NCBI GenBank assembly: GCA_028752905.1
Contig: JAQNBH010000013.1
Coordinates: 13,109,816-13,173,815, forward strand
DNA: 64,000 bases
Direction: 5' to 3'
Origin: Cladorhizidae sp. MBARI D1340-BT2
Taxonomy: Eukaryota; Porifera; Demospongiae; Poecilosclerida; Cladorhizidae
Below, piece after piece: positions 50,801-54,107 of this stretch; the first letter of the stretch is position 1; every line of letters begins with the position of its first letter. Under the pieces are notes generated by a model, which ran no database searches, had not been told where the DNA came from, and saw only the letters and a list, made by a program, of their open reading frames with translations. Made by a program: the position numbers and the translations under genes.

Positions 50801-50970
50801 GAGTTCATTGAGAGGTTAATTAATGACCAGTGTTTTTAAAGTTGTTTTTCCTACTTTCCCCCGCCCCCTCTCCCACTCCCTCTCTATATATTCCACAGAA
50901 ATTCAAGTTTTTCACCCATTACAACGAAACAGAGGTGGATGTAGCTAGTTGGTACCTGACTGTGAAATAG
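15239..50970 (+). CDS. MAP2K7: MAP kinase kinase 7-like (JNK-pathway MAP2K), 12 exons, complete
   Basis: Exons: 15239-15248, 15424-15541, 18926-19007, 19119-19232, 21854-21973, 24542-24658, 40536-40587, 41253-41380, 41562-41639, 43599-43741, 49550-49595, 50899-50970. They total 1,080 nt, or 359 residues, within the usual MAP2K range. All introns are GT-AG and phases match. Seen: a MAPK-docking D-motif (K14-RR...L21-P-L23), glycine loop LGEGAFGTV (85-93), ATP lysine K108, catalytic HRD (D205), DFG (223-225), activation sites S233 and T237 in SIAKT, and APE (247-249). [19 protein letters not shown] and the near-terminal VDVASW match MKK7 better than MKK4 or MKK3/6. MKK7 is a dual-specificity cytoplasmic kinase that phosphorylates JNK. 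GCRPYMAPERIDP is also MKK4-like, so the MKK7/MKK4 assignment needs a tree. Both ATG1 and ATG8 have good start contexts. About 97% of the gene is intron. Confidence 0.93.
15424..15541 (+). CDS. MAP2K7: MAP2K7 exon 2 (D-motif)
   Basis: The acceptor is ctacaag and the donor GTGAGT. It encodes the proline/threonine-rich N-terminus with the basic docking motif [11 protein letters not shown], the type of site by which MAP2Ks bind their MAPK. Confidence 0.85.
15542..16990. other. Left part of kinase intron 2
   Basis: Mostly unique sequence with no exon seen. It includes a possible short terminal-repeat element at 16036-16508. Confidence 0.5.
16036..16508. mobile_element. Possible MITE with short terminal inverted repeats
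   Basis: The left end is CAGTGGAATCTCGG. The right end, reverse-complemented, is CAGTAGAACCCTCAGG, so 8 of the first 10 bases match. CAGTGGAAYC ends are common in DNA transposons. The flanks (gta/tta) do not give a clean target duplication. Confidence 0.3.
16995..18165. repeat. GT-rich minisatellite of about 30 bp, about 40 copies (kinase intron 2)
   Basis: The unit is a (GT)4-6 run followed by gcatgcagtggtgttccagt, with run-length variation and occasional tgcgtgcagt or tgcaatgg variants. Alternating purine-pyrimidine runs could adopt Z-DNA. Long open frames on both strands (up to 465 codons, His/Thr or Cys/Val rich) are artefacts of the repeat. Confidence 0.96.
18166..18925. other. Right part of kinase intron 2
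   Basis: Unique AT-rich sequence with a short (TA)n run near 18630. No exon is seen before the acceptor at 18925. Confidence 0.5.
18926..19007 (+). CDS. MAP2K7: MAP2K7 exon 3
   Basis: The acceptor is tattctag and the donor AAA|GTAAGA. It encodes [20 protein letters not shown] and continues through EFRIGVK, the segment just before the kinase domain. It corresponds in position to the short pre-kinase strand of MAP2Ks. It is the least conserved of the internal exons. Confidence 0.75.
19119..19232 (+). CDS. MAP2K7: MAP2K7 exon 4 (glycine loop and ATP lysine)
   Basis: The acceptor is tttcatag and the donor AAG|GTAGTT. It encodes [20 protein letters not shown] and ends MAVK, giving the nucleotide-binding loop and lysine. 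A second AG eight bases downstream (atacag) would break the frame, so the first is chosen. Confidence 0.9.
19233..19977. other. Left part of kinase intron 4
   Basis: Unique sequence with short imperfect direct repeats (atatgccagatggaccgtat near 19354 and 19415; tctagtgtgtt near 19698 and 19733). No exon is seen. Confidence 0.5.
19978..20725. repeat. 67-bp minisatellite, about 11 copies (kinase intron 4)
   Basis: The unit starts ggtgaactctattttgttca, continues gacctcgtaatggggtgaac, then actgttctagggtggacact and attggag. Variants gacttcataatggggcaaac alternate with the main form. Confidence 0.95.
20726..21333. other. Unique intronic sequence with a 102-codon minus-strand frame
   Basis: An open frame on the minus strand (21234-20926) contains one hydrophobic stretch ([18 protein letters not shown]) that could span a membrane. 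It has no recognised domain, no splice evidence and no upstream promoter signal. I do not call it a gene. Confidence 0.3.
21334..21413 (-). repeat. Foldback family F, single arm
   Basis: Read on the minus strand it begins TTCCTGATGAAGGCTAGAAC and runs to TTGATTATTGAGAAGG. It contains CTGATGA, a perfect CTAGA/TCTAG stem and GAAAC. Confidence 0.85.
21544..21741. repeat. Foldback family F, complete hairpin
   Basis: The left arm 21544-21612 and right arm 21667-21741 are inverted copies of about 68 nt (tctcaataatcaacttgaaa against its complement), separated by about 55 nt. It lies in kinase intron 4. Confidence 0.85.
21854..21973 (+). CDS. MAP2K7: MAP2K7 exon 5
   Basis: The acceptor is tgtggtag and the donor GAT|GTGAGT. 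It encodes the helix C region and strands 4-5 of the small kinase lobe, including [14 protein letters not shown], which matches the CPYIV.FYG motif of MAP2Ks. E93 of the loop-adjacent salt bridge is not assigned confidently. Confidence 0.9.
22036..22352. repeat. Irregular GGGTTAGGATTAG-type repeats (kinase intron 5)
   Basis: Degenerate 6-bp-based words (ggttaggatta, gagttagag, gtgagggttagg) continue after the foldback element at 22583-22680. They resemble degenerate (TTAGGG)n without a uniform register. Confidence 0.85.
22353..22582. mobile_element. 230-bp foldback (MITE-like) element
   Basis: A long imperfect inverted repeat. The left arm starts cacaacacgacactggcc, and the right arm reverse-complemented starts cacaacaggacactggcc. 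Both then share gtcaattg.cctttgaccc and gctcaacaaag.tggaca. The arms meet at ctaatcc/ggattag around 22490. It sits inside the GGGTTAG repeat tract. No target duplication is clear. Confidence 0.8.
22822..23602. repeat. 51-bp minisatellite, about 15 copies (kinase intron 5)
   Basis: The unit is aatctaatcagtcaagctgt plus tgtctagccaggctgtatct plus aaccagggtga. Variants are tagcaagg and ggctggcaagg, with one shortened unit near 23250. A 17-residue open-frame repeat results because 51 is divisible by three. Confidence 0.95.
24070..24440. repeat. Higher-order GGGTTAGT/GGGTTAAG repeat, about 108-bp period
   Basis: Three near-identical blocks are built from words such as gttgagttagtgctagggtt, ggggcaaggatttggg and gttaagggaagggttaagtt. 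It is another member of the GGGTTAG/CTAGGG group. Confidence 0.9.
24542..24658 (+). CDS. MAP2K7: MAP2K7 exon 6 (hinge)
   Basis: It encodes [16 protein letters not shown] through [11 protein letters not shown]. The ME.L hinge and the MKK7-like ILGKMTV stretch are clear. The acceptor is preceded by an 18-C run (ccc...tgtcag), an unusual all-cytosine polypyrimidine tract. Donor TGT|GTGAGT. Confidence 0.92.
24670..25400. repeat. 32-bp minisatellite, about 22 copies (kinase intron 6)
   Basis: The unit is gtcgctctcttctgtttgtt plus gttgctgttgta, starting 11 bp after the exon 6 donor. The plus strand is strongly depleted of adenine. Confidence 0.95.
25470..25560. repeat. 31-bp repeat, 3 copies
   Basis: The unit is gtttaagcctgcaggtatcg plus gagggtacagg. 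Copies are nearly identical. Confidence 0.85.
25750..26325. repeat. 22/27-bp minisatellite, about 24 copies (kinase intron 6)
   Basis: Units tgtggccttacactctagat plus cagaggg alternate with shorter tgtggccttacacagatcag forms and tgatcttacacacagatcag forms. A G-rich tract precedes it (25650-25745). Confidence 0.93.
26326..27094. other. Unique intronic sequence (kinase intron 6)
   Basis: It contains poly-C tracts near 26541-26556 and 26990-27002. No exon or domain is recognised. Confidence 0.5.
27095..27935. repeat. 38-bp minisatellite with 3'-splice-site-like units, about 22 copies
   Basis: The unit is ccagttatctttcctccctg plus taccagctatgtatgcag, with an occasional insertion of acagt (27170, 27475). 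Each unit has a pyrimidine tract ending in ccag. Confidence 0.95.
28138..29540. repeat. 38-bp minisatellite, about 37 copies (kinase intron 6)
   Basis: The unit is gcatgctgaggaaccagagt plus ctccacagtgtagctaga. Variants are tggctaga and tagctaggggat. Several truncated units occur (28438, 28749, 29164, 29338). Confidence 0.96.
29541..30261. other. Unique intronic sequence (kinase intron 6)
   Basis: It contains short open frames (for example 81 codons from 30064) without recognisable domains. I see no exon. Confidence 0.5.
30262..35605. repeat. 29-bp satellite, about 184 copies, with nested higher-order repeats
   Basis: The unit is cttgaacagaactgatgcta plus gtaaggtta. Variant units (cctgagcag, ctacgtgaac, gatgata, a doubled aaggctagt) recur at exact spacings. 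ggttacc occurs at 31384, 32002 and 32562 and again 1,555 bp later at 32939, 33557 and 34117. Within each block a 618-bp period links the first two. Every unit contains ctaGTAAGG, a 5'-splice-site-like word. It lies wholly in kinase intron 6. Confidence 0.98.
36040..36345. repeat. 46-bp imperfect repeat, about 6 copies
   Basis: The unit contains gagcacattataagccacac plus ccaccaggacttcatccac plus ttctgta, and decays on both sides. Confidence 0.88.
36390..36600. repeat. About 75-bp repeat, 3 copies
   Basis: The unit is gcactagctcccacaggctt plus ccccgtagaggaccctccta plus gtataaatgccatgctatat and aatagtctgt. One copy has a duplicated gta. Confidence 0.88.
36673..36816. repeat. Foldback family F, complete hairpin
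   Basis: The left arm (ctcaataatcactctctcga) and right arm (tcgagagagtaaaaattcaa and onward to attattgagg) are inverted around a short A-rich loop. It lies in kinase intron 6. Confidence 0.85.
36990..38450. repeat. 32-bp minisatellite, about 45 copies (kinase intron 6)
   Basis: The unit is cttgtccaccctgacctgat plus cctgtgcaaccc, with gtgcaa/gtacaa/ctgcaa variants. Long minus-strand frames (up to 243 codons, a Gly/Arg/Val/Asp-rich repeat) arise because three units make 32 codons. Confidence 0.96.
38930..39745. repeat. 59/46-bp minisatellite, about 15 copies (kinase intron 6)
   Basis: The unit is ctcacaaaccttatagatag plus accatgtcagtccagggaac plus tctgaacctcctggcagga. A shorter form lacks gtcagtccagg. 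Confidence 0.95.
39805..40386. mobile_element. 582-bp MITE flanked by TTAA (piggyBac-type target)
   Basis: TTAA lies on both sides (39801-39804 and 40387-40390). The left end reads ggcctatccacacggcac and the right end reverse-complemented reads aggctatccacactgcac. Both continue with a related gcattaat word. There is no coding capacity. TTAA duplication is the hallmark of piggyBac-class transposases. Confidence 0.7.
40536..40587 (+). CDS. MAP2K7: MAP2K7 exon 7 (52 nt, start of catalytic loop)
   Basis: The acceptor is tattcag and the donor GAG|GTATGC. It encodes [17 protein letters not shown], with the catalytic aspartate split across the next junction. This small exon follows a 15.9-kb intron. 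Confidence 0.92.
40588..41252. other. Kinase intron 7, strongly pyrimidine-rich
   Basis: Almost the whole intron is CT-rich on the plus strand, with an imperfect duplication of catcttgcccctcttcttct (about 40909 and 41001). It is low complexity with no gene. Confidence 0.8.
41253..41380 (+). CDS. MAP2K7: MAP2K7 exon 8 (catalytic and activation loops)
   Basis: It encodes [25 protein letters not shown] and GCRPYMA. S233 and T237 are the activating phosphosites by family rule. The acceptor is gctgcag and the donor GCG|GTACGT. Confidence 0.95.
41562..41639 (+). CDS. MAP2K7: MAP2K7 exon 9
   Basis: It encodes [16 protein letters not shown] and [10 protein letters not shown], the APE end and the DVWS helix F motif. 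The donor is TTA|GTAAGG. A 55-bp copy of its 3' end lies 107 bp downstream. Confidence 0.95.
41702..41756 (+). repeat. Partial duplicate of MAP2K7 exon 9 with its donor site
   Basis: It copies 41595-41649 ([15 protein letters not shown] codons plus gtaaggcat), identical except at its edges. No good acceptor precedes it. It is separated from the original by CTAGGG-type repeats. Confidence 0.9.
41776..41850 (+). repeat. Foldback family F, single arm (kinase intron 9)
   Basis: It reads attcctgatgaaggctaaag and ends gttgattattgagaaggtca. It contains CTGATGA and GAAA. Confidence 0.85.
41851..43598. other. Rest of kinase intron 9
   Basis: It contains CTAGGGCC-type repeats at 42290-42425 (two copies of catcctggagcacgacatag) and a very AT-rich tract with (ATA)n/(TAA)n at about 42530-42770. 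No exon is seen. Confidence 0.6.
43599..43741 (+). CDS. MAP2K7: MAP2K7 exon 10
   Basis: It encodes [20 protein letters not shown] through [11 protein letters not shown], the large-lobe region with the FPY motif of MAP2Ks. The acceptor is gattgcag and the donor TG|GTGGGT, with Cys321 completed by exon 11. Confidence 0.93.
43868..44409. repeat. 12-bp array (ggccctagcctt), about 45 virtually identical copies
   Basis: A 540-bp run without visible substitution, in kinase intron 10. Open frames (Ala-Leu or Gly-Pro-Ser-Leu repeats) are trivial. Its purity contrasts with every other array here. Confidence 0.97.
44465..45195. repeat. Irregular ccctagaatacccctag repeats
   Basis: Degenerate units of 12-18 bp built from agccctagaa and taccctag. 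It directly follows the pure 12-bp array and belongs to the same word family. Confidence 0.9.
45196..46699. other. Unique intronic sequence (kinase intron 10)
   Basis: A 60-codon frame at 45458 contains KRGPGRPQK, which resembles an AT-hook, but nothing else supports a gene. The rest has no recognised feature. Confidence 0.5.
46700..47525. repeat. 50-bp minisatellite with recursive-splice-like units, about 16 copies
   Basis: The unit is caggtacttatatcaatggt plus tagctattacctggacaacc plus acttcctccc. Each junction reads acttcctcccag|gtactt, a pyrimidine tract and AG directly followed by a GT donor-like word. It lies in kinase intron 10. Confidence 0.96.
47740..48065. repeat. Related 55-bp minisatellite, about 6 copies
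   Basis: The unit is gtacttatatagctggtaat plus ggctagctaattacctggac plus accacttcctcccaa. It is clearly derived from the neighbouring 50-bp array but carries caagtactt instead of caggtactt. Confidence 0.93.
48066..49124. other. Unique intronic sequence with a poly-G run
   Basis: It has a run of at least 22 G at about 48904-48928 and an imperfect duplication of aatgacctttacc...gtttcagttttaataatgaa (48764 and 48825). A 78-codon minus-strand frame (48461-48225) is unrecognised. Confidence 0.5.
49125..49400. repeat. 27-bp minisatellite, about 10 copies (kinase intron 10)
   Basis: The unit is gctgccacactcaccaatac plus agggagt, alternating with cctaccacactcaccaatac forms in a two-unit pattern. 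Confidence 0.94.
49550..49595 (+). CDS. MAP2K7: MAP2K7 exon 11 (46 nt)
   Basis: The acceptor is cctacag and the donor CAT|GTAAGT. It encodes [16 protein letters not shown], the conserved C.L..D...RP.Y motif near the end of MAP2K kinase domains. Confidence 0.92.
49945..50535. repeat. 24-bp minisatellite, about 25 copies (kinase intron 11)
   Basis: The unit is ggctaggattagggccaggg plus taat, highly uniform. It is a further member of the CTAGGG/TTAGGG group. Confidence 0.96.
50741..50798 (+). repeat. Foldback family F, partial arm (kinase intron 11)
   Basis: It contains aactagtcgaaacatcgaga and atttcaagttgtgaggttat, then the tail cTGAGAGTTCATTGAGAGG shared with the copy after 21741. Confidence 0.75.
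50899..50970 (+). CDS. MAP2K7: MAP2K7 exon 12 (terminal)
   Basis: The acceptor is attccacag. It encodes [20 protein letters not shown], then TVK and a TAG stop. EVDVASW is the near-C-terminal motif typical of MKK7. No perfect AATAAA is obvious in the following 200 bp. Confidence 0.9.
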   Translation, partial: KFKFFTHYNETEVDVASWYLTVK

Positions 50971-51338
50971 GAAGACTTGCAGGAAACTGATAGATTTTAA
51001 TTTTGTAACTTCATCTCCAAATATACTTTAAACTCTACTTCTCATAATGTTGGAGTGGAGAGTGCCTTTGATTCTAACTTTACTAATAGTACATGTATAC
51101 TGAACTTATGTACCAATTGATGTATGTATAATGTGTATATAATATAGGGGGAATGTCAAACTCCCTACACTTTATCAATGCAGTGTTGCCATAATGTTTT
51201 TGGTAATTTCCAAAATTATTCGCCTGTGTTATCCAAAAAATCCAAACAAAATCCAAACAACAATTTCATGAGAAATAACATACTAAAGTGTGTTCATAGC
51301 ATTTACACATCTTTAATAGTTCAGTGTTCGGTTTAAAT

Positions 51339-53551
51339 TCATAGCATTTTTGAGGAACATTGAATTGCACTGTTAAAAAGTGAATTTAATGTAGAAATTC
51401 CTAGTCTGTTTCTGTGCTTCGTTTTGTTGGGACCAATGTGGCTGAATAAACGTTCGGTATCAGCATTGCCATGGGGTATAACTAGAATGGCGTTTGCGAG
51501 TTTTGCCAATGTGGAGTAGCGATATTCAGTTTCCAAGCAGTCTTTGATTTGGCTGATTGCATGCCAATACTTATCCACCTCTGTGATGGCCGTAACTTTA
51601 GGAGGTAATGGCGACGTGCAGAAATCCATAAGTTCCTCTTGAAGGCTGGGTTTGTCACCAATTTGAACTACCTGAGGAACACACTCTGCTGCAGCAAGCA
51701 CCTGACCAGCCATACTGTATTGTTGTAAGCCTGGTTGAAGCCATTTGAGATTGGAGAGTAACTTGTGACTCAGGTAATCGTTTGACAGCTCCCTTGGCTG
51801 CAGCAATCCACCAAGCTTGGATAGTCTCCCTAAATTTTCTCACATCTTTAGATGATAATCCATCCTCTTCTTCAAGGTCTGATATTGTGTTGTGACCTAC
51901 GAAAACTTCGTGTAAAGGGAGATACTCTTCTGAGTTATCAATACACACTTGTGAAACATGTTCAGCAGCACACACGTACTCAGAATTCATGAACCGCAAC
52001 AGAAATTTTCGTATTAAGCCATCGAGCTCTTGGTAGAGAACATGAAGAATTGGAGATTGCTGCTGCATGTACCTGTTGAAATTATTAACAATTGGCATAG
52101 AAAGAGCAAGTAAGTTTTGGTCAGAGGCTTTGCAAGTACACTCTTCTAACTACTGCCTGCTTATCCTCAGTACTTCGAAAGTATGAGAGTAAGGCTTCAT
52201 ATTGCTCGATAAGACGATTTACACAAGCTTCAAGGCTGAGCCATCGTGTTTGGCATGCTTTTAACAACTTGTGTGGCTTGCATTCCACAAAACTCTGAAA
52301 TTCTTCAAACTGTCGCAGCCTCCTTGGACTCTTCTGGAAATAATACCATTGTCAGATCTTCCAATTCATCAGGCAAAACTTTGCAGGCCTCATTTGCTAT
52401 TAGTGCTGCTATGTGACAATGACAATGAAGAGCAACTAAAGCTGGCTGCTTACATCGTAACCGTGACATCACTGAATTTCGTGCTCCCAACATTACATTG
52501 GCCCCATCTGTACCTAATCTGACAAGATTATCATAAAGGAGGGTAGTGGATTCTTGAAAATGCTTATCGATTGCGTTAAATAGCAGCTCTGCAGTTGCCC
52601 TCTCTACACTCTCTAGGGCAAAGAAGACGCATCTCACCTGTCCTTGGGTGTTATCGAAGAATCGAAGCATAATAGCAGCTTGTTGTGTAACCAGGGCTGT
52701 ATACAGAAATTTTGCCAAGGGGGGGCGAACTTGAGATATGGAAAAATAAGGGGGGGCGAGAATGATACAATGATGGTGTATGTAATGTATAAGGGTGGTG
52801 TCTAATTTCAAGGGGGGGGGGCGAGAATGATACAAGGGGGGGCGAATGCCCCCCCCCGCCCCCCCCTAAATACACCCCTGGTGTAACGGTAATATCAGTT
52901 GTGTCACATCAGTTTGGAGGCTGAAGTATTTAGTCTCTCTAACTGCTGCGGAAATGGGTTTTCCAACAATCCTGGGCAATAACTTTCAACACAGCTGTTG
53001 CTTTACTACGACTGCACTTAAAGTCTTTAGCAATAGAAGAATCAGGAAACATCAACTTGAATAGTCTGGTACAATGATCTCCCAATTGAAAGGCAAGATG
53101 GTGCTCTCCAAGGAAATATGCGAAGAGTACTTCTGCATGGATTACAGACTCCTCTCTTATTGGCCCAAAGTAGGACTGTAGAGGCAGTACACCCACACCA
53201 TCTTTTTCTGTAATTTCATTTCCTGATGTCTCCTGAGATCTCTAGTACCACCTCTTCCAAGGTTTATATCACGAGAGCACTTCATACAGAAGGCAAAAGA
53301 AGATCCCTTTCTCGAAGTTGTGGCCCACGGGAAAGTCTTTGCTTACTGTCTACGATAGACACACAATCGCTTTTTTGCAGACTTAGAAGACCTGATAGAT
53401 GTATAGATTTGACTGTCAATTGTGAAACCTCATTATCAGAGTCAGAATCTATATCTGAAGAATCTTCTTTTGGTAACCTTGAAGTACTGGGTTCTGAAGA
53501 TGTCATCGCTAACTCTCTGACACTCACTGTGAAAGTTTCCAACTCTTGCAC
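51339..53551 (-). pseudogene. hAT-family transposase remnant, frameshifted
   Basis: Homology to animal hAT transposases is visible in several frames on the minus strand: 53551-53282 (acidic N-terminal part), 53196-52939 (IAKDFKCSRSKATAVLK region), 52680-52305 (catalytic-core part with LVRLGTDGANVMLGARNS), 52300-52150 (KPHKLLKACQTRWLSLEACV, no start codon) and 52098-51339. The last ends in the hAT dimerisation region (LANAILVIPHGNADTERLFS). Breaks include a frameshift near 52960, a stop after the HFRSS stretch, a MITE insertion at 52693-52880, and further shifts near 52305 and 51800. A working transposase is therefore not encoded. Family-level assignment is firm; the subfamily is not determined. 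Confidence 0.85.
52693..52880. mobile_element. 188-bp MITE inserted in the hAT transposase
   Basis: The ends are CAGGGCTGTATACAG and (complement) CAGGGGTGTATTTAG. They are flanked on both sides by gtgtaac (52686-52692 and 52881-52887), a target duplication of at least 7 bp. The interior is G-rich with a repeated gggggggcgagaatgataca. Its size, ends and duplication suggest a non-autonomous hAT-like element. Confidence 0.85.
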
Positions 53552-54043
53552 AAATCAGGCTTTAAATACCCAACTAGATAGCTCATGCATGAGCATGCAC
53601 ATAGATCAAAGGGTTCTGGCTCTGCAGGCATATTCCTGCACAGACCTGGGTGAACACAGGACAGTGCACAGACCAGGTGACCACATAATAACACCTCCAC
53701 GTGACCACATGAATATTCCTGTACAGACCAGGTGACCACCAAATGACTAATACCACAGCGAGTGGTTTTGAAATAGGCTGCACATGGTCTGAAATGTCAA
53801 ACAATTTTCTAATGATGAAAAATCCAAACAGAAAATTTAAGGGTCAAAAATCCAAACAGTTTGGATAAAATCCAACACTATTGCAAGACTGTCAACGTTA
53901 GCAGCATCTATGCCCTGCACTAGCAATTGGTAAGGGGTCTGACTGCGCGCTTATTGATTTGGAAAAGGGTCCTCAATTGTCGAGTTAGGTAAAGTCGATA
54001 ACTGCCCTAGTTGTTTCCTTGTCTGTGTCTGCTGCAGAGAGCC

Positions 54044-54107
54044 ATGGGGATTTTAGAAAAGATTTCTGAAATAGAGCGAGAAATCGCTCGTACTCAAAGG
54101 AACAAAG
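54044..54107 (+). CDS. DRG2: DRG2 exon 1
   Basis: It encodes [20 protein letters not shown] and K, ending in phase 1 at AAAG|GTAAGA. Confidence 0.95.

Larger units (their letters stand above)
51181..53891 (-). mobile_element. Decayed hAT DNA transposon
   Basis: Terminal inverted repeats CAGTGTTGCCATAATGTT and (right end, complement) CAGTCTTGCAATAGTGTT match at 15 of 18 positions. Subterminal atccaaac words occur at both ends. No matching 8-bp target duplication is visible (tatcaatg against tcaacgtt). It fills nearly all the space between the kinase gene and DRG2, ending 152 bp before the DRG2 start codon. Confidence 0.75.

Noticed and set aside
15239..50970. Assigning the kinase to MKK3/6 or MKK4
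   Set aside because: The GDVWICMEL and GCRPYMAPERIDP stretches occur in those groups, but [15 protein letters not shown] and the terminal VDVASW favour MKK7. MKK4 remains possible without a tree.
51173..53899. 8-bp target duplication for the hAT element
   Set aside because: Flanks tatcaatg and tcaacgtt do not match, so the duplication has decayed or the ends are off by a few bases.
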